Source of the DNA: Clostridiales bacterium
Lineage (GTDB): Bacteria; Bacillota; Clostridia; Saccharofermentanales; Saccharofermentanaceae
Length of the DNA: 38,053 nt
Assembly (NCBI GenBank): GCA_017427465.1
Contig: JAFRST010000015.1
Coordinates: forward strand, 1 to 38,053
Direction of reading: 5' to 3'
Each line of letters starts with the position of its first letter. Position 1 is the first letter of the stretch. Below the pieces are notes generated by a model, which made no database searches, was not told the origin of the DNA, and was given only the letters and a program-made list of their open reading frames with translations. Both the position numbers and the translations under genes were made by a program. Positions 8,916-17,342 of this stretch are shown here, one piece after another.

Positions 8916-9635
8916 TTACTTCTTGTCTTCAGGAGTAACTACTACACATCTGTTGGGCTCAACGCCTTCGCTGTGTGTTGTTACGCCGTGTACGTCCTGG
9001 AGATAGGAGTGAACGATCCTTCTCTCAGCGGGGCTCATAGCCTCCATAACTACCTTGCGGCCTGAACGTCTTACTCTGGATACTGCCTTGTCAGCGAGGC
9101 CCTTGATGACCTGCTCTCTGTGCTTTCTGTATCCGCCGACGTCAAGATATACATGAACTCTCTGCTCGCTGTGCTTGTTAGCGATGAGGTTTGTCATGTA
9201 AGAGATAGCTTCAAGTGTCTCACCGTGACGTCCGATAGCAGCGCCGCAGTCAGAACCTGTAACTGAGATGTAGATAGTGTCGTCTTCTCTGTAGGAATCC
9301 ATGTTGCCGTGGATGCCGATGCCGGAGAGGACCTCTGCTACGAAGTTAGCGGCAGCGTCTTCAGCTTCGCTTACAGCGTCGCCTTCGAAGCTCTCGTCAT
9401 CACCGTAATATGTATCATCAGATTCTTCAGCTGCGGGAGCCGGAGCTGCTGAATCGTCAGTATCAGCTGTAACCTTAACCTGGGCATCCTTTCTGCCGAG
9501 GCCTAAGAAACCACCTCCTGTGCCTTCTTCAACAACCTCGATGGTTGCCTGCTCTTTTGTACAACCGAGCTCGGAAAGAGCTGCCTCAATTGCTTCATCA
9601 ACTGTCTTGCCTGTTGTGATTACTGTCTTTTCCAT
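8916..9635 (-). CDS. jag: Jag/KhpB RNA-binding protein (SpoIIIJ-associated)
   Basis: This is a cytoplasmic RNA-binding protein. In other Gram-positive bacteria KhpB acts with KhpA in cell-division and elongation control. The Jag-N domain is at 1-52 (with GGGFLGLGRKDA), followed by an acidic, alanine-rich linker (55-95). A KH domain (about 100-165) has the GxxG loop GRHG (135-138), and a C-terminal R3H domain (about 170-235) contains SPAERRIVHSYL. The 239 aa length is typical. Its place directly after yidC is the standard arrangement. Confidence 0.95.
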   Translation of the reverse strand: MEKTVITTGKTVDEAIEAALSELGCTKEQATIEVVEEGTGGGFLGLGRKDAQVKVTADTDDSAAPAPAAEESDDTYYGDDESFEGDAVSEAEDAAANFVAEVLSGIGIHGNMDSYREDDTIYISVTGSDCGAAIGRHGETLEAISYMTNLIANKHSEQRVHVYLDVGGYRKHREQVIKGLADKAVSRVRRSGRKVVMEAMSPAERRIVHSYLQDVHGVTTHSEGVEPNRCVVVTPEDKK

Positions 9636-9662
9636 ATGTGCAAGGCCTCCTTCGAGCCAAAA

Positions 9663-10772
9663 TTAATTCTTTTTCTTTTTCTTGCCGTTCTTCTTGGATG
9701 TATCTGCATCCACTGTAGCGTCAACGCCGGCGAGCTGGGCTCTGGCGGACTTCTTAAATACAGCATCCTTCTTAGCTTCGATCTCAGCCTTCTTGAGTTC
9801 GTAAGGCTTTGTGAACCAGAAGTATGTGATGACACTTGTGAAGATTCCCATGAGACCTGAGATGATCCAGTAAAGACCCATTGCCGCAGGCATCATGAAT
9901 GTAGTTACGAGCATAAGGATAGGCATCATCCAGTTCATGATCTTCATTGAGTTCTGAGCTGCATCTTCGCCTGCACCCTTATCGACCTGGCCTGCTCTTG
10001 CAGGATTCAGCTTAGCGCGCTTCTTAGCCTCAGCCTCTTCTTTCCAGCCGGGCTTCATGATCTTCGTAAGCTGCATCGAAACGATGTTGATGATAACAAC
10101 GAGGATCGGGAAAATAAGAAGCGGGAGATATGTCTTCGGATCAGAAGCGATAACACCGGGCTTCCATGCGGGCGTAACCGTGAGGTCCATGCCCAGGAAG
10201 TGAAGGTCGACCATCTGGTCGAGCTTGATAAATCCTTTGTTGATACACTCGTTGAGGAACTGGGAGTTCTCATTGAGAGCCTTGATAAGGTTGATGTGGA
10301 TCTCGGGTGTTACCTGTGTGCCATTGAAAACACCGTTCTGGCCCATCTGGTTGCCCAGATTGATCATTGAAACAATATTATCCTTGCTGACCCTTGAAAG
10401 ATAGATCAAAGGTCCGCTGACGATACGGTAGATAGGCCAGATAATGAAGATCTGAAGGAAAGGCAAAAGGCATCCGGAAAAACCGCCGGCGCCGTTCTCC
10501 TTCTGAAGCTTCATTACTTCCTCACGGTACCTGTCCTTATCATCGCCGTACATACGCTGAAGTTCAGCCTGCTTGCCGCTCATGGCCTGCATCTTGAGCA
10601 TGGACTTCTGGGATTTTACGTTAAGCGGGATAAGTGCTGCTCTGATGATTATGGTAAGGAAGATAATAGCCAGACCATAATTACCGAAGAAGCCGTACAA
10701 CACTCTCTCAAGCCAGCCGAACAAAGTGTACAGCGGGTCGAGAATTGATAATTGAACTATAATGTCTCCCAT
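9663..10772 (-). CDS. yidC: Membrane protein insertase YidC/OxaA (SpoIIIJ type)
   Basis: YidC inserts and folds membrane proteins, alone or with SecYEG. The protein has the five-helix Oxa1 core: a first helix at about 30-50 with the groove arginine Arg44, a cytoplasmic hairpin (55-95), further helices at about 98-125 and 215-240, and two from about 280 to 330. The tail is lysine-rich and ends in NGKKKKKN, which can bind ribosomes. Unlike most Gram-positive YidC proteins, it has no lipobox cysteine or cleavable signal. It lies between yidD and jag. Confidence 0.95.
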   Translation of the reverse strand: MGDIIVQLSILDPLYTLFGWLERVLYGFFGNYGLAIIFLTIIIRAALIPLNVKSQKSMLKMQAMSGKQAELQRMYGDDKDRYREEVMKLQKENGAGGFSGCLLPFLQIFIIWPIYRIVSGPLIYLSRVSKDNIVSMINLGNQMGQNGVFNGTQVTPEIHINLIKALNENSQFLNECINKGFIKLDQMVDLHFLGMDLTVTPAWKPGVIASDPKTYLPLLIFPILVVIINIVSMQLTKIMKPGWKEEAEAKKRAKLNPARAGQVDKGAGEDAAQNSMKIMNWMMPILMLVTTFMMPAAMGLYWIISGLMGIFTSVITYFWFTKPYELKKAEIEAKKDAVFKKSARAQLAGVDATVDADTSKKNGKKKKKN

Positions 10773-10807
10773 TATTGAACTCCGGTTCTAATAAAAAATC
10801 TTTCCAC

Positions 10808-11020
10808 TTACTTTACGGGATCGTATCCGCCTTTAGAGAACGGGTTGCATCTCAAAATCCGCCAAATGCCCATAAGTCCGCCCTTCAATGCACCGTACTT
10901 AGTGACCGCTTCGATCATGTACTGTGAGCATGTAGGCTGGTACTTGCAATGAGGCCCCATTGCGGGAGAAATATGCTTTTGATACCAACGTACCATTCCT
11001 ATTATGGCTTTGCGCATCAT
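10808..11020 (-). CDS. yidD: Membrane protein insertion efficiency factor YidD
   Basis: A 70-aa protein with the family core: [23 protein letters not shown], broken here as [11 protein letters not shown] and [10 protein letters not shown], then [10 protein letters not shown] and [13 protein letters not shown]. YidD is a small membrane-associated helper of YidC. Its ATG overlaps the rnpA stop by 4 bases, so it should be translationally coupled to rnpA, as in most bacteria. Confidence 0.95.
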   Translation of the reverse strand: MMRKAIIGMVRWYQKHISPAMGPHCKYQPTCSQYMIEAVTKYGALKGGLMGIWRILRCNPFSKGGYDPVK

Positions 11021-11394
11021 GCGGGATCACCATCCAATAGATCAAGCCTTGTAAGACATTTCCCCATATCTGTACTTAAATCACGGTATTGCGGTATTCC
11101 GCCCTTAGACTTCAAGGTGAATACGTAGTCGTATCCTTCAGGAAGCCTGTCTTCCAACTGTCTGTACGATTCTCTCATCAACCGCCTTGCACGGTTCCTT
11201 CCGACTGCGCCAAGATCTTTCTTGTTCGCGCAAAAGCCGGTTCGTCTCAAGGCCGGGTCAACTTTATAACCGCTCTGGGTGGTACCTTCTCGTCTTTTAA
11301 GCACATGAACCGACAGGTATCTGCCGGTTGCGAATTTTCCGTACCGGTAAACCCTGTTGAATTCGAAATTGAATCTGAGTGCTACCGATTTCAA
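11017..11394 (-). CDS. rnpA: Ribonuclease P protein component
   Basis: RnpA is the protein subunit of RNase P, which matures tRNA 5' ends. The basic RNR motif is present as [12 protein letters not shown] (about 74-85), with the N-terminal [11 protein letters not shown] segment, in 125 aa. The start is TTG at 11394. It aligns with the usual family start (M-K-S...L...EF..VY), and no better ATG exists. No clear ribosome site precedes the TTG, and the rpmH stop is only 27 bases upstream. Expression may therefore depend on ribosomes finishing rpmH, and would be kept far below L34. Confidence 0.93.
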   Translation of the reverse strand: MKSVALRFNFEFNRVYRYGKFATGRYLSVHVLKRREGTTQSGYKVDPALRRTGFCANKKDLGAVGRNRARRLMRESYRQLEDRLPEGYDYVFTLKSKGGIPQYRDLSTDMGKCLTRLDLLDGDPA

Positions 11395-11421
11395 AGTGAG
11401 AATGCGACCGTAGTCTTAAGA

Positions 11422-11559
11422 TCAGACTGCGAGTCTCTTTCTGCCCTTGGCTCTTCTTGCTGCAAGAACCTTGCGGCCGTTAGCTGTCTCCATTCTTGCT
11501 CTGAAGCCGTGAACCTTAGCTCTCTGTCTTTTCTTAGGCTGAAAAGTCATCTTTGCCAT
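11422..11559 (-). CDS. rpmH: 50S ribosomal protein L34
   Basis: The 45-aa product begins [13 protein letters not shown], followed by the hallmark [10 protein letters not shown] and ending [11 protein letters not shown]. It has one or two extra residues before the usual MKRTFQPS start. GGAGG lies 8 bases before the ATG. It is the first gene of the cluster and is read from a consensus promoter (11654-11682). Confidence 0.97.
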   Translation of the reverse strand: MAKMTFQPKKRQRAKVHGFRARMETANGRKVLAARRAKGRKRLAV

Positions 11560-11653
11560 AAATATAATCCTCCGAAAATTGCTTTTTTCTCAGTTGCACA
11601 CCCGCGTTTCTGGCGGCAGCGCATAATAAGACAATTTTAAATATAACCCGAAA

Positions 11654-11682
11654 ATTATATTAGGGCACGGGACTGTTGTCAA
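11654..11682 (-). promoter_or_regulatory. Consensus promoter for the rpmH operon
   Basis: A perfect TTGACA (11682-11677), 17-base spacer and perfect TATAAT (11659-11654) lie on the minus strand. The expected start is near 11647, giving a leader of about 88 nt. The CAAGCA/TGCTTG hairpin at 11680-11695 overlaps the -35 and could be a weak end for the upstream gene. It has no T-tract. Confidence 0.9.
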
Positions 11683-11705
11683 GCAAAAGTGCTTGATTTA
11701 TCGGC

Positions 11706-13241
11706 TCAGCACTTACCGTAAAGATACTCGATGAACTGCCTGTTGATCTTATCTCCGTTAGCTTCGGTAGAGTAAGTGAAAGCTATATAGTATGTGTACC
11801 TGGTATCAAGACCAAGCTTCTCTTCGATCCCGTCAGTTAGCTTAAGGGCGATCGGATAGGGTCCTTCAGCTTCTTCAGTCTTCTTTTTGAGCAGATCATC
11901 TATGGATATTCCGCCTGAAGTATCGGGCTCTTCGGTATAGTAGAAAAAATCATCTTCAGAGAAGTTCTCCATATTAAGAAGATTATTAAGATCCATAAAA
12001 TAATCCAGTGTAGAGTAATTATCCACGGCATCTTCTCTCATGATCAGATAGTCGAACTGGCCCGTCAGTACTGATGCCCTGAACGCGATTTCCAGATATT
12101 TGTCCTCAAATTCAATGTCGCTGGTAAAATTCAGCTCGGTATCCAGGAGCTGTGATGTCCTTGCTTTGCCATAGCCGCCCCATTCAAGGAAGCCTTTTGT
12201 CGCATACAAGCGCCCTTCGTCAGAAACGACACCGTTGATAAGACCTCCGTCGATAACTCTGAGCTTGGACTTGTAAATATCTACTCCATACCAAACAACT
12301 ATTCCCAGGATAAGAAGGATCAGTATCGTGGTAGGCAGATAATACTGTACAAAATAACCGGCTTTCTGCTTGAGCGTAAGGCCCTTGAGCTTTTTTCTCT
12401 CACTTCTTATATAGCGTGTAAGCTTGTTCCCGGACTTATCTTCTTCCTCTTCGGCCTTTCTGGGTTTTGTCTCAAGTTCCTTGGCAACGATCTTGGATTT
12501 AGCGTAAGAGGCTTCACCGGTGGCGTCCTCATCAAGGAGCGCATCAGATACGAGCTCTTCTCTTTCAGCTTCCTGCGCTGCCCTTTCACTCTCCTCTTGA
12601 GCCTTCTTCGCCTCAATTTTCTCAGCCTGGACCTTTTCGAGTTTATCGAACTGCCTTATGTAAACAAGCGACAGGAAATAAGTGATCGTAGTCGTCATGA
12701 AGAAATAGATGAGCGGGAACCACTGGGCATACCAGATGCATGCGATAACAGTTCCGAAGATCAGTAATGAAATGATCACAAGCGGAATGAACTTAATGAT
12801 GGAGAAGATCAATGCCGCTTTGAAAAGCTCAGATGTCTTCATCTCGTATCTTGCTATCGTCGGGAATATCGTAAGTGTTATGAGCCAAACGAAGATCGTG
12901 AAAGCTATAACACCGAACTTATAAATGAATGCTGTATTATTCCATCCGTTAAGAATGATCCATCGCCAGTCGATAATGATAAGTACTATAGCAACGAACA
13001 TCGTAAGCCAGACGATAGTGGCCTGCTTGAAGTTGCGGATAAAGGCCTTGAAGAAAGGAATAATAACGCCGCTGTCTTCACCTCTTATTATCTTCATCGC
13101 AACATAGTATTTAGCTGTGTAGGCAGCGCCGACGGTTACGATCGGCAGGCAGCATATGACGAAAAGCAGATGCAGGACGATGAGATCCGCGATCGTGCTT
13201 AAGAGGTTCATTACCGGACTGTCAGGTTTTAATAAGTTCAT
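11706..13241 (-). CDS. YesL-like (DUF624) membrane protein fused to an extracytoplasmic C-terminal domain
   Basis: Residues 1-195 resemble the YesL/DUF624 family often encoded beside CUT1 sugar transporters. They hold five predicted membrane helices (about 17-43, 72-95, 105-128, 138-165, 168-195) and the family-like LPIVTVGAAYTAKYY start. Next comes a charged, coiled-coil-prone cytoplasmic linker (about 196-285) rich in Glu, Lys and Ala. A sixth helix (about 299-320) follows, then roughly 190 residues predicted outside the cell (321-511) that I cannot assign. Typical YesL proteins are only about 210 aa, so this is more than twice the usual size. The ribosome site is weak. A terminator separates it from the permease genes upstream, so it probably has its own promoter. 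Its role is unknown. A link to sugar uptake is inferred from position. Confidence 0.8.
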   Translation of the reverse strand: MNLLKPDSPVMNLLSTIADLIVLHLLFVICCLPIVTVGAAYTAKYYVAMKIIRGEDSGVIIPFFKAFIRNFKQATIVWLTMFVAIVLIIIDWRWIILNGWNNTAFIYKFGVIAFTIFVWLITLTIFPTIARYEMKTSELFKAALIFSIIKFIPLVIISLLIFGTVIACIWYAQWFPLIYFFMTTTITYFLSLVYIRQFDKLEKVQAEKIEAKKAQEESERAAQEAEREELVSDALLDEDATGEASYAKSKIVAKELETKPRKAEEEEDKSGNKLTRYIRSERKKLKGLTLKQKAGYFVQYYLPTTILILLILGIVVWYGVDIYKSKLRVIDGGLINGVVSDEGRLYATKGFLEWGGYGKARTSQLLDTELNFTSDIEFEDKYLEIAFRASVLTGQFDYLIMREDAVDNYSTLDYFMDLNNLLNMENFSEDDFFYYTEEPDTSGGISIDDLLKKKTEEAEGPYPIALKLTDGIEEKLGLDTRYTYYIAFTYSTEANGDKINRQFIEYLYGKC

Positions 13242-13344
13242 TTATATATCTATACCTATATAGAAATTATCGGTTAGCCGTACGGCCAATATATTCTATA
13301 ACATATTGTTTTATTCTGCATTCATACAATATGCGGATTGCTTG

Positions 13345-13381
13345 CTAAATAAAGCTGCCTTGACCATAGATCAAGGCAGCT
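13345..13381 (-). terminator. Terminator of the ABC transporter operon
   Basis: A perfect 11-bp stem, AGCTGCCTTGA with TCAAGGCAGCT (13353-13363 and 13371-13381), has a 7-base loop and is followed on the minus strand by TTTATTT. It lies 27 bases after the last permease gene. Confidence 0.92.
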
Positions 13382-13408
13382 GATAGATCGGATCTGATCC
13401 GGTGGCTC

Positions 13409-14344
13409 TTATTCCTTAACACCACCGATCGTAAGACCGGTAACGAAGTATCTCTGAAGGAAAGGATACAGAGCGATGATAGGTGCCATTGTTGCGATGG
13501 AAGCAGCTGCTCTGATCGTAACAGGCGTGATCTTGTTAGCTGCAGCTTCTGTAACCGTTGTACCTGAAGTCTGTCCGCCGGTAGAAGCCGATACGGAAGT
13601 CAGGAGTTTCTGAAGCTCGAACTGCAGTGTCGTGTACTCAGGTGATAATCTGTTGTACAACATAGCGTCGAACCATGCGTTCCAGTGATATACCGCAACG
13701 AACAACGCGATCGTGGCGTATACCGGTTTACAGAGAGGAGTAATGATACTCCAGAAAATCCTCATGTAACCTGCGCCCTCGAGCTGAGCTGATTCTTCAA
13801 GTGAATCAGGAATACCGTTCATGTAAGTTCTCATAACCATTACGTTAAAAGCACTTACCATACCCGGGACAACGTATACCCAGAAACTGTCCGTAAGGTG
13901 GAGGTACTTATAGAGGATCATTACAGGAATAAGTCCTCCCGAAGCATACATCGTGATTACCCAGAACAGTGAAAGGCTTGACTTGAACAAGAACTTCTTA
14001 CGGCTCAGGATGAATGAGAGCAATGCGTTTGCTGCCAAAGACGTGATAGTACCGAGAACTGTTCTGTATACAGTGATCTTTGCACCTATTCTGATACCCT
14101 TACGCTCAATGAGGATCTCCTTGTAGTTATCAAGGGACCACTTACGGGGCCAGAGATGGACTCCGCCTCTGACGGCATCGTTACCGTCATTGAAGGAATA
14201 AGCCAAGGTATTAAGAACAGGATAGAGCGTTACTACTGCGAACAATATCAGGAAAATTGTATTGAAGACAGTAAAGACTACATCCTCTCTCGCCATCTTT
14301 TTCCTACGTTTCTTTAATATGATTTCTTCAGACATATCTGCCAT
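13409..14344 (-). CDS. Carbohydrate ABC transporter permease, CUT1 family (LplC/YtcP type)
   Basis: This is an inner-membrane permease of a sugar importer. The 311-aa protein begins with a basic cytoplasmic segment and has about six membrane helices. The permease coupling loop is visible as EESAQLEGAGYMRIFWSIITPLCKP in two parts: EESAQLEGAG (about 200-209) and IFWSIITPLCKP. The family end FLQRYFVTGLTIGGVKE is intact. A 40-residue serine/threonine-rich insertion (around LLTSVSASTGGQ) before the last helix is typical of LplC/YtcP relatives. It sits 18 bases after its partner permease, with a clear AAGGGG ribosome site. Confidence 0.93.
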   Translation of the reverse strand: MADMSEEIILKKRRKKMAREDVVFTVFNTIFLILFAVVTLYPVLNTLAYSFNDGNDAVRGGVHLWPRKWSLDNYKEILIERKGIRIGAKITVYRTVLGTITSLAANALLSFILSRKKFLFKSSLSLFWVITMYASGGLIPVMILYKYLHLTDSFWVYVVPGMVSAFNVMVMRTYMNGIPDSLEESAQLEGAGYMRIFWSIITPLCKPVYATIALFVAVYHWNAWFDAMLYNRLSPEYTTLQFELQKLLTSVSASTGGQTSGTTVTEAAANKITPVTIRAAASIATMAPIIALYPFLQRYFVTGLTIGGVKE

Positions 14345-14362
14345 ATCAATTCACCCCTTCCC

Positions 14363-15340
14363 TTAGAACAGACGCTCATCGCCTTTATGCTTGGCGATCA
14401 AATTAGCAATTACAATAAGCGTCAACGATACGGCAGTCTTGAAGATACCTGCCGCGGTACCGAGCGAGTAGTCCAGGTTACGGGCATTGATGGCCCAGTC
14501 GAGGACGTAGATATCGATCGTCTTGGAAACGTTCTGTACAAGTCCGTTACCGAGCAAGTACTGCAACTCGAATCCGGCGTTAAGTACGTTACCGAGATTC
14601 ATAATGAGAAGAATCATTATGGTAGGACGGAGAGAAGGGAGCGTGATGTAACGCATCTTCTGGAAACGTCCTGCGCCATCGATAGATGCTGACTCATAGA
14701 GGCACGGATCGATAGCGGTAATAGCCGCAAGATAAATGATTGCGTTCCAACCTGTCTCTTTCCAAAGGTTACTTAAAGTAACGATGGGCCAGAACCAGCC
14801 TGGTTTCGCCAAGAACGGATAAGCTTTATCAACAATTCCGAACTTTAAGAGGAGCTCGTTGATGATACCCGTTGAAGTAAGTGCATCGTGTACGATAGAT
14901 ACAACGATGATCCATGAAAGGAAGTGCGGTAAGTAAGAAATTGTCTGGATAGCTTTCTTGAAGTGTCTGTTTCTGACTTCGTTCAAAAGGATAGCAAATG
15001 CGATTGCAACAACTGTACCGAAGAAAAGGTTAAGTACACCCATTGCAAACGTATTTCTGATAACTTGAAGGAACGTACCGTCGCTGAACAGGAACTTGAA
15101 TTTATCGAAGCCGACAAACTTGGAACCGGTAAAGCCTTCATGGTATTTGAAGTTCTGGAATGCCATTATCCATCCTAAAAGAGGAAGATAATAGAAAATG
15201 ATTCCGTAAATAACATAGAGAGCGGAAATAACTACAAGTATCCACTGTCTCTTAAACTCTTTGACGGTGAACTTGGGTTTATTAAGCTCCTTCTCCGTGA
15301 GCTGTTTAAGTTTCTCCGCCTGTGAGACTGTATTCTCCAT
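14363..15340 (-). CDS. Carbohydrate ABC transporter permease, CUT1 family (LplB/YtcO type)
   Basis: The first permease subunit of the importer, with about six helices and the coupling loop YESASIDGAGRFQKMRYITL around residue 230. The family also shows conserved LPLLGWIMAFQNF near the first helix. I place the start at the ATG at 15340 (product MENTVSQAEK), which has AGGGG nine bases upstream. The reading frame extends to a GTG at 15373, but that start would lie inside the terminator-like hairpin. No ATPase gene is nearby. In this subfamily a shared MsmX-type ATPase encoded elsewhere usually drives transport. The substrate is probably an oligosaccharide, judging from the esterase-GH43 gene. Confidence 0.92.
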   Translation of the reverse strand: MENTVSQAEKLKQLTEKELNKPKFTVKEFKRQWILVVISALYVIYGIIFYYLPLLGWIMAFQNFKYHEGFTGSKFVGFDKFKFLFSDGTFLQVIRNTFAMGVLNLFFGTVVAIAFAILLNEVRNRHFKKAIQTISYLPHFLSWIIVVSIVHDALTSTGIINELLLKFGIVDKAYPFLAKPGWFWPIVTLSNLWKETGWNAIIYLAAITAIDPCLYESASIDGAGRFQKMRYITLPSLRPTIMILLIMNLGNVLNAGFELQYLLGNGLVQNVSKTIDIYVLDWAINARNLDYSLGTAAGIFKTAVSLTLIVIANLIAKHKGDERLF

Positions 15341-15354
15341 TTTTACAACCCCTA

Positions 15355-15399
15355 TAAAAATGGTGGCAACCACAGTTGTTTATGCCATGGCTGCCACCA
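15355..15399 (-). terminator. Attenuator between the solute-binding protein and permease genes
   Basis: On the minus strand TGGTGGCAGCCA (15399-15388) pairs with TGGTTGCCACCA (15372-15361), a 12-bp stem with one G-U pair and a 15-base loop, followed by TTTTTATA. It lies between the binding-protein stop and the permease start. Such intergenic terminators let part of the transcription stop, so that much more binding protein than permease is made. Confidence 0.88.
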
Positions 15400-15456
15400 C
15401 ATCGATTACATAATCTAGTGTTTCTTTAGACCACAATCTGGCCGATTTAAACCGGA

Positions 15457-17148
15457 TTAAGTCTTAGAATCAGCGAGTCTCTTCTCGCACTCAGCCTGTG
15501 CTTCAGCAAGGAAGTCCTCAGGATGTACTGCGTTGTAAGCATCCATGTAAGCTGCCCAGTCTGTCTCGAAGTCAGCACTCATGACAACCTTAGGGAGCCA
15601 ATAGTGCTTTGTCTCGCCCATCTTCTGCCAAGCGATACCGCCTGCAGTCTCATTGCTGATGGAGTTAGACCATGACCACATAGGATACCAAGGATTCTGA
15701 TCGCAAACTCTTGAGCCTACCATGTCTGCATAGTTACCGGCACCGTAAGCTTCGAAGCACTTCTTAAGAGGTTCGGACAATGTAGCGAGGAATTCTGCAG
15801 GCTGCTCATCAGGCATCATGTAGTTGATTCCGTCCTTGCTTCTACCTCTCCACTGAGGCATGTAGGAATACTGGCAGCAGTGCTTAGCGTTGTAGCTGTC
15901 GCTCTTCCAGTTCTCTCTCATCTCTTCTGTTCTGTAGTACATACCGTTGGAATCAACGAGGTAGTCAACGTCCTTGATGCCCCAGAAACGGAGGTCATGG
16001 ATATCCTGGTCGAGGAGACGGCTTAAGAACTCGAATGCGAGATCAGGGTTCTTGCAGCTTGTAGTAACAGCGCAGCCGGAAGCCTTGTTGAGCTCGTCAC
16101 CATAAGAGTGCCATTCCTGCTCCATGCCAGCTTCGATTGTAAGTCCGAGAGGTACATAGTCACAGCCGATCTTGTCGAGTCTGTAAGCCTTACCATCAGT
16201 AGCATCGTTACGCTCTTCAGCGAAAGGTCCCATGATGGAGTAAGCGAAATCCCAATACTGATCGCAGAGACCGAGAACACGGCCTGTGGAGAGCTTTGCG
16301 ATGTACTCATCGTATGTCTGTGTAGCGAAATCGGGATCGATAGCGCCCTTGTTGTACTCTTCGTTCAACTTAGCGAAGTATGTCTTAGCTGTTTCTGTTG
16401 TGTTGTAGTCAACGATCTTAGGATTGTCAACGCCAGCATCAACGTTAACGATAACGCAACCATCGTTCGGATAACCATCGAGGAACATAGGAGCGTTCTC
16501 AAGGCAGTAATACTTCCAGTCTTCGCAGAGACATGTATAAGGGATTACAGGTGTTCCGTCAGGCATTGTCGGATTAGCAGCTGCATATCTCTCGAGGAGA
16601 TCGAAGTACTGATCCAATGTCTGGATATCCGGATAGCCGTCCCACTCAAGGACACGAGCCTGAATCCAGAAAGCCTCACCATTGTGACCGGTTGTTGTGT
16701 CTTCCTTGTAGTGGTTACCGAATACGTTTGCCCAGTAAATCTTACCGTCGGACATACGGAACTGATCCCACTCTTTTTCTGTGTACATTTCCTTGAGATT
16801 AGGATACTTCTCAAGATAATCGTCCCATGCAACAAGCATCTTGTTCTCATAAAGCTGAACGCAGCCGTCACCACCATCGATGAAATCAGGCAGCTTGCCT
16901 GAGGCGATGATAGATCCGATAGCTTCGCCTGCGTCCTGACCTGTGAGCCAAGTTTCCTTGACCTTAACACCGGTCTTCTCAGCGATGAGCTCCATGATCT
17001 CGTTGTTGTCGTCCTTCTCCTTGCCTGCCATAGCAGCGAACATGGTGAATTCAGTATACTTGCTCTTCTTGCCGCAGCCTGCTGCTGCAACACAAGAAGC
17101 TACCATTACTGCTGCCAGAGCCAATGAAAAGAGTTTCTTAGCCTTCAT
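15457..17148 (-). CDS. Extracellular solute-binding lipoprotein of the carbohydrate ABC transporter (LplA/YtcQ type)
   Basis: This protein captures the sugar outside the cell and delivers it to the two permeases. An N-terminal lipoprotein signal is clear: basic MKAKK, a hydrophobic stretch, and lipobox AAGC with Cys25 as the lipidated residue. The 563-aa mature form matches the long binding proteins of YesM/YesN-regulated systems (usually 500-570 aa). Segments such as SGKLPDFI (about 89-96) and the tryptophan/tyrosine-rich regions fit the family. The start has GGGAGG upstream. A TTGCGG-N17-TATACT promoter with flanking direct repeats lies just upstream. The substrate cannot be read from sequence. 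Confidence 0.94.
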   Translation of the reverse strand: MKAKKLFSLALAAVMVASCVAAAGCGKKSKYTEFTMFAAMAGKEKDDNNEIMELIAEKTGVKVKETWLTGQDAGEAIGSIIASGKLPDFIDGGDGCVQLYENKMLVAWDDYLEKYPNLKEMYTEKEWDQFRMSDGKIYWANVFGNHYKEDTTTGHNGEAFWIQARVLEWDGYPDIQTLDQYFDLLERYAAANPTMPDGTPVIPYTCLCEDWKYYCLENAPMFLDGYPNDGCVIVNVDAGVDNPKIVDYNTTETAKTYFAKLNEEYNKGAIDPDFATQTYDEYIAKLSTGRVLGLCDQYWDFAYSIMGPFAEERNDATDGKAYRLDKIGCDYVPLGLTIEAGMEQEWHSYGDELNKASGCAVTTSCKNPDLAFEFLSRLLDQDIHDLRFWGIKDVDYLVDSNGMYYRTEEMRENWKSDSYNAKHCCQYSYMPQWRGRSKDGINYMMPDEQPAEFLATLSEPLKKCFEAYGAGNYADMVGSRVCDQNPWYPMWSWSNSISNETAGGIAWQKMGETKHYWLPKVVMSADFETDWAAYMDAYNAVHPEDFLAEAQAECEKRLADSKT

Positions 17149-17199
17149 AGTAGACCTCCCGAATTTGGATTCTCGTTTTCACGAGTATTTAGCAACTAA

Positions 17200-17228
17200 A
17201 GTATACGGTTGCCCCATTTTTGCCGCAA
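17200..17228 (-). promoter_or_regulatory. Promoter of the ABC transporter operon
   Basis: The minus strand has TTGCGG (17228-17223), a 17-base spacer and TATACT (17205-17200). The -35 is three mismatches away from consensus, as expected for an activated promoter. It directly touches the promoter-proximal repeat of the operator described next. Confidence 0.75.
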
Positions 17229-17279
17229 CCCGATAAACTCTAATCAAACAACCGATAAATTCTACACAAATGCGATGAA
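17229..17279 (-). promoter_or_regulatory. Direct-repeat operator, candidate YesN-type regulator site
   Basis: Three direct repeats on the minus strand read TTCATCGCATTTG (from 17279), TTTATCGGTTG (from 17259) and TTTATCGGGTTG (from 17237). Their starts are 20 and 22 bases apart, about two helical turns, and the last runs into the -35 box. AraC-family activators bind direct repeats spaced this way. A matching pair stands upstream of the divergent esterase-GH43 gene at 20799-20832. Assignment to the neighbouring YesN regulator is inference. Confidence 0.65.
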
Positions 17280-17317
17280 TTTAACATAAACCGAAGGTCT
17301 GTTTTGTGTATATTCAA

Positions 17318-17342
17318 CAAAAAGAGGGCCTTTTAGGCCCCC
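17318..17342 (-). terminator. Terminator overlapping the end of the YesN regulator gene
   Basis: GGGGGCC (17342-17336) pairs with GGCCCTC (17330-17324) on the minus strand, and five T follow. The regulator's TAA stop codon (17335-17333) lies in the hairpin loop, so a terminating ribosome would cover the structure. Confidence 0.85.

Noticed and set aside
11089..11640. 183-codon plus-strand frame
   Set aside because: It runs antisense across rnpA, rpmH and their promoter, which are all well supported.
13277..13286. GCCGTACGGC palindrome as an operator of the YesL-type gene
   Set aside because: It is a single 10-base palindrome with no second copy and no confident promoter beside it, so it could be chance.
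16108..16902. 264-codon open frame on the plus strand
   Set aside because: It lies entirely antisense to the solute-binding protein gene, whose signal peptide and family features are clear. It is a shadow frame.
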